From the NCBI GenBank assembly GCA_964653045.1, contig CAZZBW010000021.1, positions 1 through 15,523 on the forward strand: DNA of 15,523 bases, given 5' to 3'. This DNA is from DAOOPX01 sp964653045 (lineage in GTDB: Bacteria; Patescibacteriota; Microgenomatia; UBA1400; PJMF01). Made by a program: the position numbers and the translations under genes. The notes beneath the pieces were generated by a model that worked only from the letters and a program-made list of their open reading frames with translations, had not been told where the DNA came from and did no database searches. This document shows positions 1-6,782 of this stretch, piece by piece (position 1 is the first letter of the stretch; each line of letters begins with the position of its first letter).

Positions 1-73
1 ATCTGAGACCATATCACACCTTTCAAAAGTGCAATATGTATCGCGACTTATTCAATTTTTTCAAAAAACAACC

Positions 74-1006
74 TTAAACTCTTTTTTTGCTAAACGGTTG
101 CTGCGCAACAATCACACCCACTACCACCAAGACCAACCCTAAAATTTGTCCTAAAGAAATTGACTCGCCAAGAAAAATTATGCCCAAAGGCAGATATATT
201 AGGGGTTGGAGATAATCAAACAGACTAGCTTCAGAAGCTTCGATTAGATCCTGTCCTTTGATATACGCGGTTAAACCAATGATCGAGCCGGCAATGGCCA
301 TGTACAAACTGGCAAAGAGCACTGCTGGTTGGCTCAGATTGCCGGCGGCAATCTGAGCCAACCCCACCAATCCTCCGCCTTGACCTGTAACCACTGCCAG
401 CACTCCAAACCCAATTGCCCCCACCCAGAACCCTACCATCGCTGCTAGCAGCTTGGGCACTTTTTGATACCAACGCTTGGCGGTCACGTAGTACAAAGCC
501 CCTGCCGCATTGGCCAACAATACCAACAAGTTCCCACCCATAGACACACCCGTGTTCAATCCATCGTGATTTAGCAGGGGTAAAACCGAGATCATCAGAA
601 TACCAACAAAAGACAGCAAAAAACCACGCCACTCTCGACCGGTTTGCTTTTCCTGGAGCACAATTACTCCAGCTAAAATCACAAAGAACGGCAGCGTGGT
701 GGTAAGCAAACTTGCCTCAATGGCACTAGTGCGCGCCAATCCCTCATAAAGCAACGCTAAGTAAATAATTACTCCCAATACCTCGTTAAGAATTAACTTT
801 GGCAAGTATTGGCGCCATTTGGATCTCAACAGCAGCTTGATAAGCCAAGGTAGGGTCAAAGCTGCTGCCAAAGCAAATCGGTAAAACAAAAATTCAAAAG
901 CAGTGACATAACTCAGCGCTGGCTTGACCACCACCAGCGCCGCTCCCCAACACACCGTGTTCAGTAATAACCAGCCATATGCCTGCCAACGCTTAGAAGT
1001 TTTCAT
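74..1006 (-). CDS. DMT superfamily (EamA-type) transporter, 10 TM
   Basis: The 310-residue product is almost entirely hydrophobic and shows the ten-helix pattern of the drug/metabolite transporter superfamily, made of two EamA halves (about residues 9-145 and 155-300). Family-typical signatures are an N-terminal helix with a WG motif (LLNTVCWGAALVVVKPAL), a segment rich in small residues with SAIEASLL near the end of the first half, and EASEASLFDYLQPLIYLPLG in the second half, followed by the usual GE and a last glycine/valine-rich helix. The tail is basic (KKRV). Such proteins export or exchange small metabolites across the inner membrane; the substrate cannot be read from sequence. The gene lies downstream of the cupin gene on the same strand, separated by a terminator-like hairpin, so it is probably transcribed on its own. 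No Shine-Dalgarno is visible; a weak TAAATA sits 7 nt before the ATG. The family call is firm, the substrate unknown. Confidence 0.9.
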   Translation of the reverse strand: MKTSKRWQAYGWLLLNTVCWGAALVVVKPALSYVTAFEFLFYRFALAAALTLPWLIKLLLRSKWRQYLPKLILNEVLGVIIYLALLYEGLARTSAIEASLLTTTLPFFVILAGVIVLQEKQTGREWRGFLLSFVGILMISVLPLLNHDGLNTGVSMGGNLLVLLANAAGALYYVTAKRWYQKVPKLLAAMVGFWVGAIGFGVLAVVTGQGGGLVGLAQIAAGNLSQPAVLFASLYMAIAGSIIGLTAYIKGQDLIEASEASLFDYLQPLIYLPLGIIFLGESISLGQILGLVLVVVGVIVAQQPFSKKRV

Positions 1007-1039
1007 ACAAGTGTATTTAATGATAACACTCTCTAACTT

Positions 1040-1094
1040 AAAAAAAGAAAAAGTTGGCGATGATTAAAATAATTAAATTTATGACTTAATCATC
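1040..1094 (-). terminator. Rho-independent-like terminator after the cupin gene
   Basis: On the minus strand the last codons of the cupin gene form one arm of a perfect 9-bp stem: GATGATTAA at 1059-1067 pairs with TTAATCATC at 1086-1094, with an 18-nt loop. It is followed, reading leftwards, by a T-rich tract (T5-C-T7, complement of 1040-1052). The stem is AT-rich and the loop long, so termination efficiency is uncertain. Confidence 0.5.
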
Positions 1095-1387
1095 ACTAAT
1101 ATCATTTTGAAAGGGGTAATTGCCTTGAGGGCATGCGGTGAATTGGCGGGCATCAATATCATCTCGCCCGCCCCCACTTTATGTTTTGCCCCACTAATCG
1201 TGATTTCCACGCTTCCGTCAGTAACCATCACTAATGCATCGTATGGTGTAGTATGCTCACTTAGTCCTTGCCCCCGATCAAAAGCAAACAGGGTTATAGT
1301 CCCAGATGACTTTTTAACAATCTCCTTGCTAACTACTGCCCCATCCTGATAATTGAGTGATTGATTTATTTTGATCGCTTTGGTCAT
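1079..1387 (-). CDS. Small single-domain cupin protein
   Basis: This 102-residue protein is a minimal cupin beta-barrel. Motif 1 is around residues 39-58 (GQGLSEHTTPYDALVMVTDG) and motif 2 around 74-87 (GEMILMPANSPHAL). Only two of the classic metal-ligand histidines are visible, His45 and His85; the second histidine and the glutamate of motif 1 are replaced by Thr47 and Asp50. The LSEHT-P-DA variant is, as I recall, normal for a widespread family of stand-alone cupins of unknown function, so this is not decay. It is probably a cytoplasmic small-ligand-binding protein or simple enzyme. The start is supported by a TAAAAT hexamer exactly 6 nt upstream of the ATG and the absence of any Shine-Dalgarno, suggesting a leaderless mRNA. 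It diverges from the gene starting at 1483. Confidence 0.85.
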   Translation of the reverse strand: MTKAIKINQSLNYQDGAVVSKEIVKKSSGTITLFAFDRGQGLSEHTTPYDALVMVTDGSVEITISGAKHKVGAGEMILMPANSPHALKAITPFKMILVMIKS

Positions 1388-1393
1388 AACAAA

Positions 1394-1399
1394 ATTTTA
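1394..1399 (-). promoter_or_regulatory. -10-like box (TAAAAT) 6 nt before the cupin ATG
   Basis: On the minus strand TAAAAT is followed by TTTGTT and then the start codon. This spacing would put the transcription start at or next to the A of the ATG. The same 6-nt spacing recurs at several genes in this window. No clear -35 box is visible. Confidence 0.4.
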
Positions 1400-1453
1400 A
1401 CAGATAAAAAAATATTGTAAAACGATTCTTCACACAAGCGGGCAATAACTTTC

Positions 1454-1462
1454 TGCTACAAT
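1454..1462 (+). promoter_or_regulatory. Extended -10 promoter (TGCTACAAT)
   Basis: TGC-TACAAT is a good extended -10 element 20 nt upstream of the ATG at 1483; the predicted leader is roughly a dozen nucleotides. No -35 match at 17-nt spacing is visible, as is common for extended -10 promoters. Confidence 0.5.
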
Positions 1463-1482
1463 CAAATAACCAATCGAAACAT

Positions 1483-2136
1483 ATGGATAATAACTTATCT
1501 AAAACCTCAAAACCCAACAAAATTAATCTGAGATTGTTTGGCACAATTGCTGTTATCGGTGTGGTCGGATTTATTCTTGCTAATTCGACAACACGAGAAA
1601 CTTTATTCAATTTTTTCGCATCATTCACAGCTTCCCCAAAGGAGCTAATTAACAAACTAGCTACTTTTCGACCAAATACTGAAAACAGCATTAAGGTTGC
1701 CGAAGGATGGCGCGTTTACAAAAATACCAAATATAATGTCTCCCTGCAGTATCCAAAGGACTACCAGTTGTTCGAACTGGCACAAATGGTCACTTTCCAA
1801 ACACCATCTGAGAATAATCTTGACATTTACATATTTTCTGATGATTCTGCCACAATTGTTGATTATTTGAAGAAAGCTGACGAAGCGGCGCAAACTGGCT
1901 ACGAAGGTAAGCCGTCATTTGAGATTCGTTCAACAAAAGAGATTGGCATAAATGGTCAAAATTGTGTTCAGCGCGAAGAACACGTCATAGCTGCTGACTT
2001 ACAACGTACCATTACTTACTGCCTAAACAATTCAACAGTGGTAGCAATTGCCTTTATCCCAACTCCTGGAAAAGTTGTGGAAACTGATGAATCAATCTAC
2101 CAGCAGCTTATTTCAACATTCTTTTTTGTTCAATGA
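1483..2136 (+). CDS. Membrane-anchored hypothetical protein, extracytoplasmic C-terminal domain
   Basis: I do not recognise a named family. The 217-residue protein has a short basic, polar N-terminus, one transmembrane helix at about residues 16-33, a 40-residue linker, and a folded domain from about residue 75. That domain opens with WRVYKNTKYNVSLQYPKDYQL, resembling the W-x-Y-x-N-x-x-Y-x-[FV]-x-x-x-YP-x-x-[WY] opening of PsbP-like or 'hypothetical exported' domains that are frequent in candidate-phylum bacteria. Two cysteines (in GQNCVQ and TYCLNN) flank a strand pair and could form a disulphide outside the membrane. The topology N-in/C-out is inferred from the basic N-terminus. It is divergent from the cupin gene, and the next gene (dikinase-like) follows on the same strand after 110-130 nt with its own possible promoter, so co-transcription is uncertain. 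Confidence 0.75.
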   Translation: MDNNLSKTSKPNKINLRLFGTIAVIGVVGFILANSTTRETLFNFFASFTASPKELINKLATFRPNTENSIKVAEGWRVYKNTKYNVSLQYPKDYQLFELAQMVTFQTPSENNLDIYIFSDDSATIVDYLKKADEAAQTGYEGKPSFEIRSTKEIGINGQNCVQREEHVIAADLQRTITYCLNNSTVVAIAFIPTPGKVVETDESIYQQLISTFFFVQ

Positions 2137-2224
2137 AGTGAGGTTGATAGATCCAATAATTGTCAATCAAATACACTCCATTTACTCTCCATTGTTGCTT
2201 ACGACATGTTTGTTAAAGACATCT

Positions 2225-2233
2225 TAATATAAA
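2225..2233 (+). promoter_or_regulatory. Possible -10 region (TAATATAAA) of the dikinase-like gene
   Basis: TAATAT (2225-2230) overlaps TATAAA (2228-2233). Transcription starting about 7 nt downstream would give a leader of roughly 11 nt to the GTG at 2249 or about 29 nt to the ATG at 2267. No convincing -35 box is visible. Confidence 0.35.
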
Positions 2234-2266
2234 CAAATTACTCAATTAGTGGTAAACTACCAGGTC

Positions 2267-5200
2267 ATGAACCCGAATAGTGCGGAAAAGGTGGAAGGAC
2301 CAAATTTAGAGTGGATTTCTGCATTGGTGAAAAAAAATTGTTTCAGATTAGATCAGGTACGGTCATTGAGGTTGTCAGATGAACAACTAACAAATCTGAT
2401 CGGGGGTAAAGCTTATGGACTGTCCCGACTGATCGAAATGAATCTAGCTCCGCTTGGGTTCGTGTTATCAACTGAATTGGGTAAGATGTTCAGTCACGGA
2501 AACGGGAGTGAGGCGCTATTAGAACAGGCTTTAAGAAGGGTGTTACCAGAACAAATAGCCGCATTAGAAAAATGGAACGAAAATTCTGAGCGACCAAATA
2601 CACTTACAAAGTGTAAATTCGGTGATGCGGAGCATCCCCTCCTTTTTTCAGTCAGGTCGGGCGCACCGTTCTCGATGCCGGGCGCAATGGAAACAGTGTT
2701 GAACGTTGGGATTAATGAGAACACTCTCCCTGGTCTAATTCAAATTTTGGGAGAACAGGCGGCATACGAGTGTTACTTGAACTTCATTCTTACTTTTGTC
2801 CCCACGGTTTACCACATTCCCAAGTCCCAGTTGCTCGCGGCAATCGAACAAGAAGGTATTCCTCCCAAAGCCTTTCGCCAAAGGGTTGAGATTTTATTGG
2901 CTTACTTGGACCAGATCCAAGTATCATTAACCCAAGACCCTCTAGAGCAACTGACAATGGCAATCGGCGGAGTTTACAACTCTTATAACGAATATGACGC
3001 GAGTATTACTAGACATCGACAAGGACTTCCAGAAAACGCCCACACAGCAGTGACAGTCATGCCCATGATTTTTGGCAACTATCCCACAGACAAGTCTGGA
3101 TCAGGGGTTGCTTTTACCACTGACATGACAACAGGTGAAGGTGGGATGAGCGCACGATATTCTTCTCAGGCGCAAGGTATCGCCATCGTCGCTGAAGGAA
3201 CAAAAGCTGAAGAAATTACTGAATTACCTCTTGAATTCCATCAAATGCTCGAGCAAGTCCTAGAAAAAATTAGAAATCTCTACACCTTAACTGCAGATGT
3301 TGAGTTTGTATTTGAAGATGGCAAGCTCAACTTACTTCAAGTGCGAGAGGGTAAACCTGCTCCCACTGTTTTACTCGAAAAACTTATTGCTTACGGAATG
3401 GATCAAACAAAAAAGATGTACCCGCCTGACGTTCCCGAGTGGATGATTAGGCCTGGAATCGCAGTTACTTTATTAATGAAATTAATCACTCCAGAAATGA
3501 CTAAATTGACCGAGCAGCTCCAGCCTGATCGAAACAGCCGACCGATTGCCGCAGGTGATCCTATCGGTGGTAGGGGTTTCATCGGAAAAATTACCACAAA
3601 TTGGGCTACAGCCTTAAAACTTGCCGAAAGTGAGCCAGTGGTTTTTGCCACAACAGAACTCAACCCCAATCAAATGACAGCTTTGTCACCCAACTTGACT
3701 GAGAATATTGGTTATGCTGTCCAAGGCGGTTCTTCACACAGTCACGCTGCTGCCGTAACTAATGCTCAGGGTGGAGTAGGAATTCTGGGATTGAAAGAAT
3801 TAGTAATTACGCCTGAAGGTGTCAAAATCAATGGATGCCTCATTGCTAATGATGAGATAGTGTCGCTTGACGGTCGAACGGGAAAGTTATATCGAGGTGC
3901 TATTCCAACGCAAACCATTGATCCTGATCCTATTACCGCGCATTATCTCCGCGCCAGATCCCATATGGGTGCTGTTTGGAATCAGGCTACTATAGGATTA
4001 CTAAGAGTTGGGTACGAACATGCTCAAATTATTTCGCAATTTCAAAAAGCCAAAAAATATCTACCGTACCTGGCTCCCAAAGCAGTCACCCAAGCTTTAA
4101 TCAATCGATTTTACCCTATACCAGATGAATTAATAGCTTACGAAGTAGTCTCGCTGCTGGATTATCGGGGAAAAGTAACTCCTCAAAGTATTGTAGAAAT
4201 AAAAACAAAAGTGAAAAGTATTTTGAGTCAAGGTAGACAGGCGTCGATCAGATCGTGCTTTGCCCAGCGTAGTAGCAAAAAAGGGACAAAGACCAAATTT
4301 GGAGTCAATCCGTGGATATACTTTAATCCAGGAGACGAAGTCGAGGGAGGGTTATTAGATCAATTTTTCAATGAACAGCAAAGCTTAGAAGTTGGACATA
4401 GGTCCAGACACGGTCAGTGGAAAGACTGGTTGGATTTAGAAGAATCAGGAGTTCGTCTAACAGAAGTGTTAATTGGCAATGACCCACCTGGTAAACTAAA
4501 TCCAGAAGATGCGCAGCATCACTTTGTCCTCACCCTTGGCCCTGGCGGGGGTGACACACACCTCGAAGCCCTCTTGATGCCAGGAACCATTCAGGTTAGG
4601 TCTTTGGAGAATACAGCACAGCAACCTTTGGATACCGCACGATTAATCAGAATGCAAATCTTTCCTGACAATGGCACGATTGTCAGAGTAAATTACGCCT
4701 ACGGTCGGGGCCACTTGGATCCAGAAAATGTTGTCAGCATGGCTGAAAAAATTCTTTCACCCTCCCACAATGAATCAAGACAAGTGAGATTACTCCGCCA
4801 GCAACTTGCTCTGAAATTAATACCTGACTTAGACATTAGTGAACTCAAAACCAATTTTGATCAAACAGGAATTGCCGAACAGATTTATCAATTAAGCGAG
4901 CAAGGTGAGTTACTTAATTCAGTCGTTTCAGAATTACTGAAACCTGAATCAAAGCAGTTGGTTGACTCCATCTTCAGAGAATTGTTGAAACGTTGGGAAA
5001 ACCTAACTAATTTCATGGCTAAACTAGAAATCTGGACTCAGGGCACTCCCATGACAGCCGAGTTTCAAGGTAGGTTAGGAACGGGTAACGGAAATATATC
5101 TCTCAATTGGTTTTCAATGTACGGGATAAAAGGCTTGGAAGAAGCCTTAACCAATACACCCAATCTAGAACTAGCTTTTCCAACAAATCAAAAAAAAGAT

Positions 5201-5323
5201 GATCCGAGTTTATGGCACTTGGTTATTACTTATCGACTGATATTAAGAAATTTAGCACAAGTATCGCGCTTAAATAGTCAAGTCATAGCGCGTGAGGCAA
5301 AGAAAATAATTGCGATCCGTTAG
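2267..5323 (+). CDS. PPDK-like dikinase (ATP-grasp + phosphohistidine domain) with a novel C-terminal half
   Basis: Residues ~40-375 match the PPDK/PEP-synthase nucleotide-binding domain: IGGKAYGLSRL (Lys48), FSVRSGAPFSMPGAMETVLN (Arg130), TVMPMIFGN plus SGSGVAFT, and DVEFVFEDGKLNLLQVREG, whose Glu346 and Gln358 have the usual 12-residue spacing. Residues ~430-555 are the swivelling phosphohistidine domain, with GGSSHSHAAAVTNAQGG; His493 aligns with the catalytic histidine of TSHAAVVAR. This supports an ATP to phospho-His relay. After residue ~560 the PEP/pyruvate TIM barrel with its catalytic Cys is absent. About 450 unrecognised residues follow, with conserved-looking patches such as HHFVLTLGPGGGDTHLEALL (near 751-770) and YGRGHLDPENV. 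The acceptor is therefore unknown; other dikinases (rifampin phosphotransferase, glucan water dikinase) swap this module. The start is uncertain: a GTG at 2249 would add six residues, and neither start has a clear ribosome site. The family call for the N-terminal half is firm. Confidence 0.88.
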   Translation: MNPNSAEKVEGPNLEWISALVKKNCFRLDQVRSLRLSDEQLTNLIGGKAYGLSRLIEMNLAPLGFVLSTELGKMFSHGNGSEALLEQALRRVLPEQIAALEKWNENSERPNTLTKCKFGDAEHPLLFSVRSGAPFSMPGAMETVLNVGINENTLPGLIQILGEQAAYECYLNFILTFVPTVYHIPKSQLLAAIEQEGIPPKAFRQRVEILLAYLDQIQVSLTQDPLEQLTMAIGGVYNSYNEYDASITRHRQGLPENAHTAVTVMPMIFGNYPTDKSGSGVAFTTDMTTGEGGMSARYSSQAQGIAIVAEGTKAEEITELPLEFHQMLEQVLEKIRNLYTLTADVEFVFEDGKLNLLQVREGKPAPTVLLEKLIAYGMDQTKKMYPPDVPEWMIRPGIAVTLLMKLITPEMTKLTEQLQPDRNSRPIAAGDPIGGRGFIGKITTNWATALKLAESEPVVFATTELNPNQMTALSPNLTENIGYAVQGGSSHSHAAAVTNAQGGVGILGLKELVITPEGVKINGCLIANDEIVSLDGRTGKLYRGAIPTQTIDPDPITAHYLRARSHMGAVWNQATIGLLRVGYEHAQIISQFQKAKKYLPYLAPKAVTQALINRFYPIPDELIAYEVVSLLDYRGKVTPQSIVEIKTKVKSILSQGRQASIRSCFAQRSSKKGTKTKFGVNPWIYFNPGDEVEGGLLDQFFNEQQSLEVGHRSRHGQWKDWLDLEESGVRLTEVLIGNDPPGKLNPEDAQHHFVLTLGPGGGDTHLEALLMPGTIQVRSLENTAQQPLDTARLIRMQIFPDNGTIVRVNYAYGRGHLDPENVVSMAEKILSPSHNESRQVRLLRQQLALKLIPDLDISELKTNFDQTGIAEQIYQLSEQGELLNSVVSELLKPESKQLVDSIFRELLKRWENLTNFMAKLEIWTQGTPMTAEFQGRLGTGNGNISLNWFSMYGIKGLEEALTNTPNLELAFPTNQKKDDPSLWHLVITYRLILRNLAQVSRLNSQVIAREAKKIIAIR

Positions 5324-5326
5324 GTA

Positions 5327-5371
5327 ATTGACGCATTTTTCCCAGCATGGAAAAATGCCATCATTGTCAAT
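5327..5371. terminator. Bidirectional hairpin terminator between convergent genes
   Basis: GCATTTTTCC (5333-5342) and GGAAAAATGC (5349-5358) form a perfect 10-bp stem with a 6-nt loop. ATTGAC (5327-5332) and GTCAAT (5366-5371) extend it after a 7-nt bulge. It lies 4 nt behind the dikinase stop codon and reaches into the last codons of the oppositely oriented DUF5655 gene. The A/T runs inside the stem on both strands fit a two-way transcription stop. Confidence 0.65.
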
Positions 5372-5771
5372 CTTTCAAAAAATACGCTTCCTTTACCCAC
5401 CTCAGTAGCTCACCATTGATTTCCCGCTTACTGCTGATTTCTACACAATTTTTCACAAACTTTATTGACACGGGCACACTGACTTTCAATCTGGGAGTTG
5501 CCAATACTCGATCAAGTGCGAACCTAATTTCGATTTTTTCTTTTTTGGGCAAAACGGTGAGAAAATCATACTTACCAAACAGATGCACACAACAGGGCAG
5601 CGCCACAATTTGGCACTTGCCTATCTTCGCTTCGATTTCTCTAAGTAAAAAGTCAAACAGCTCTCTGGCTGGTTCTTTATGCACAAAATGAGACTCTAGG
5701 GAAACGCGCTGACAACTATGAGGTTGATTGGTCTTTTCAAAAATCCGCTCACACTTCGGACACGTCCACAT
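5367..5771 (-). CDS. DUF5655 domain protein with N-terminal zinc ribbon
   Basis: The 134-residue protein begins with a zinc-binding element (MWTCPKCERIF...HSC; Cys4, Cys7, His18, Cys20). A DUF5655 domain follows from about residue 28 to the end: a helix with ELFDFLLREIEAKIG, then strands with VHLFGKYDFLTVLPKKEKIEIRFAL, and a terminal helix INGELLRWVKEAY. This arrangement of zinc ribbon plus DUF5655 is, from memory, the normal full-length form in many bacteria; the biochemical role is not known, and a nucleic-acid or YdhG/DUF1801-like fold has been suggested. The start is supported by the zinc motif beginning at once and by a TACAAT box exactly 6 nt before the ATG, with no Shine-Dalgarno. It is convergent with the dikinase gene, and its 3' end is part of the shared terminator hairpin. 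Confidence 0.85.
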   Translation of the reverse strand: MWTCPKCERIFEKTNQPHSCQRVSLESHFVHKEPARELFDFLLREIEAKIGKCQIVALPCCVHLFGKYDFLTVLPKKEKIEIRFALDRVLATPRLKVSVPVSIKFVKNCVEISSKREINGELLRWVKEAYFLKD

Positions 5772-5777
5772 ATAACC

Positions 5778-5783
5778 ATTGTA
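5778..5783 (-). promoter_or_regulatory. -10 box (TACAAT) 6 nt before the DUF5655 ATG
   Basis: On the minus strand TACAAT is followed by GGTTAT and the ATG. A -35-like TTGTAA lies 19 nt upstream of it. The spacing predicts a leaderless transcript. Confidence 0.5.
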
Positions 5784-5844
5784 CTACTCAGCTAAAGTCT
5801 ACTTACAACAACCACTCGTCAACGACTTTAGGATCTCATAACTA

Positions 5845-5863
5845 ATAATTAATCATTAATTAT
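5845..5863. repeat. 19-nt perfect AT palindrome
   Basis: The stretch ATAATTAATCATTAATTAT reads identically on both strands around a central C. It sits immediately beside the first copy of the intergenic repeat and is missing at the matching place of the second copy, where the spacing is 6 nt shorter. It may be an operator, a small cruciform or chance in AT-rich DNA. Confidence 0.4.
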
Positions 5864-5924
5864 GTATTTTGGGAAAAATTTCTTTTACATAAAATCATAC
5901 ATACGATTTTATATAAAGAGAAAC
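5864..5924. repeat. Intergenic hairpin repeat, copy 1
   Basis: By hand alignment this 61-nt segment matches 11209-11269 at 47 of 61 positions without gaps, in the same orientation. Its core is an inverted repeat: ATAAAATC (5889-5896) and GATTTTAT (5905-5912) around an 8-nt loop, flanked by CTTTTAC and ATAAAG. An AGGATCT motif lies 34 nt left of the copy (5830-5836), as also occurs 28 nt left of copy 2. It lies between two minus-strand genes and, read on the minus strand, is followed by a short T run, so it could also terminate the gene ending at 5961. Confidence 0.6.
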
Positions 5925-5960
5925 TCGATCAAATTGAGTATAATATTCTTCAGACAAAAT

Positions 5961-6266
5961 TTAAATCAAACCAAGAAATAGTAAGGTTACCACCAACGCG
6001 GTTATCGCAGCAAAAATTCCCACAGTCCTGACAAACAAGCTCACTGCCTCTTTTTTCTTACCATCGATAACTAGGATTAAGGGTTGATAAAAAAACAGGT
6101 AGGCCATCACCGCGGCTGATAAAGTGAGCATGAATATGATTACCATTGGGGCAAAAAACGTATCAGGCTTGTTACTCTGAGTCTGAGCGATGAGGGTCAT
6201 AATGCTCACTACTAATAAAATGTAAGCCGAAGCGCCCAGCGCGTTGATCAAAGGGTTTTTTGACAT
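5961..6266 (-). CDS. Small three-span membrane protein of unknown function
   Basis: I do not recognise a family. The 101-residue product has three clear hydrophobic segments: about residues 9-28 (NALGASAYILLVVSIMTLIA), 40-66 (PMVIIFMLTLSAAVMAYLFFY and on) and 80-101 at the very C-terminus. A short basic loop (DGKKKEAVSLF) between spans two and three is probably cytoplasmic. Generic small membrane proteins of this size are frequent in candidate-phylum genomes. The start is set by a TATACT box exactly 6 nt upstream of the ATG, with no ribosome site, implying leaderless translation. Its 3' side carries the hairpin repeat at 5864-5924. Confidence 0.75.
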   Translation of the reverse strand: MSKNPLINALGASAYILLVVSIMTLIAQTQSNKPDTFFAPMVIIFMLTLSAAVMAYLFFYQPLILVIDGKKKEAVSLFVRTVGIFAAITALVVTLLFLGLI

Positions 6267-6272
6267 GAATCA

Positions 6273-6278
6273 AGTATA
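6273..6278 (-). promoter_or_regulatory. -10 box (TATACT) 6 nt before the 6266 ATG
   Basis: On the minus strand TATACT is followed by TGATTC and the ATG. This is the same spacing as at the cupin, DUF5655, TspO-like and LysE genes. Confidence 0.5.
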
Positions 6279-6412
6279 TACCAAATTCACAGAATACTCA
6301 CCGTTAGTGCCAAATGTATCGTGACCTAGTCACATTGGTTATTTATTTGATTGATCAATCATTTGATCACCAGTGTGGGTTATCAAACATAAGTTCAATA
6401 ATAATTTCAAGG

Positions 6413-6475
6413 TTACCTAATTAAACCAAATCCTAATAAACCAATGATGATCAAATATGTAGCAATCAAAATTCT
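6413..6475 (-). pseudogene. Remnant of a DUF3096-like small membrane protein
   Basis: Read on the minus strand after the GlsB-like stop codon, the 20 sense codons before a TAA at 6413 spell RILIATYLIIIGLLGFGLIR. This closely resembles the C-terminal end of DUF3096 proteins as I recall them (IVAIYLIIIGLLGL). An in-frame TAG at 6476-6478 and the preceding gene leave no room for the N-terminal half, and there is no ATG. DUF3096, GlsB/YeaQ and YtxH-type genes often occur together, which supports a decayed member of this cassette. It could still be chance hydrophobic coding. Confidence 0.4.
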
Positions 6476-6482
6476 CTATCTC

Positions 6483-6734
6483 TTATCCTCTTTGCATCAG
6501 CCGACCAACATAGATCACCACTGCTGCACCGATCACAGCGATTACCATACTGTATAGGTTGAAACCAGTGACTCCCGGTTGACCCAGTAAGCCAGCAAGG
6601 AAGCCTCCAACTACTGCACCGACAATACCCATAACGATGTCCGTCAGTGCACCTTGGCTATGATTGGTTTTCATTAAGATGGAAGCGAGCCATCCAGCTA
6701 CTGCTCCAAAGATTATCCAAAGTAAGATTCCCAT
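6483..6734 (-). CDS. GlsB/YeaQ/YmgE family stress-response membrane protein
   Basis: The 83-residue, glycine-rich product matches the transglycosylase-associated (GlsB/YeaQ/YmgE) family over its full length. The opening IIFGAVAGWLASILMK is followed by a short polar loop and GALTDIVMGIVGAVVGGFLAGLLG, then a third span (YSMVIAVIGAAVVIYVGRLMQRG). Three transmembrane helices are expected in the inner membrane. Members are linked to envelope or general stress in Gram-positive and Gram-negative bacteria; the molecular role is unknown. The start is firmly placed by an AAAGGAG Shine-Dalgarno site a few bases upstream of the ATG. It is the last intact gene of a three-gene minus-strand cassette with the two small membrane proteins upstream (gaps of 48 and 22 nt). 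Confidence 0.93.
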   Translation of the reverse strand: MGILLWIIFGAVAGWLASILMKTNHSQGALTDIVMGIVGAVVGGFLAGLLGQPGVTGFNLYSMVIAVIGAAVVIYVGRLMQRG

Positions 6735-6782
6735 ATATTCTCCTTTATTTATTACTAATACTACTCATATTAATACTCATTA

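Larger units (their letters stand above)
6267..6482. other. Non-coding region rich in palindromes, upstream of the 6266 gene
   Basis: These 216 nt hold the promoter of the gene starting at 6266 (TATACT, 6273-6278), an interrupted palindrome GTGAC-CTA-GTCAC (6321-6333), and a perfect 14-nt palindrome TGATTGATCAATCA (6348-6361). An ACATTGG/CCAGTGT pair loosely brackets the second palindrome. The right end (6413-6475) is a decayed coding tail described separately. Confidence 0.45.

Noticed and set aside
28..54. 27-nt segment resembling 6306-6332 (22 of 27 identical, sharing ATGTATCG)
   Set aside because: A rough chance estimate for a window of this size and AT content gives about one such match by accident, and there is no shared structure around it.
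5347..5691. Long plus-strand open frame opposite the DUF5655 gene
   Set aside because: The minus-strand frame has a zinc motif and a full DUF5655 domain plus its own promoter; the plus-strand product has no recognisable features.
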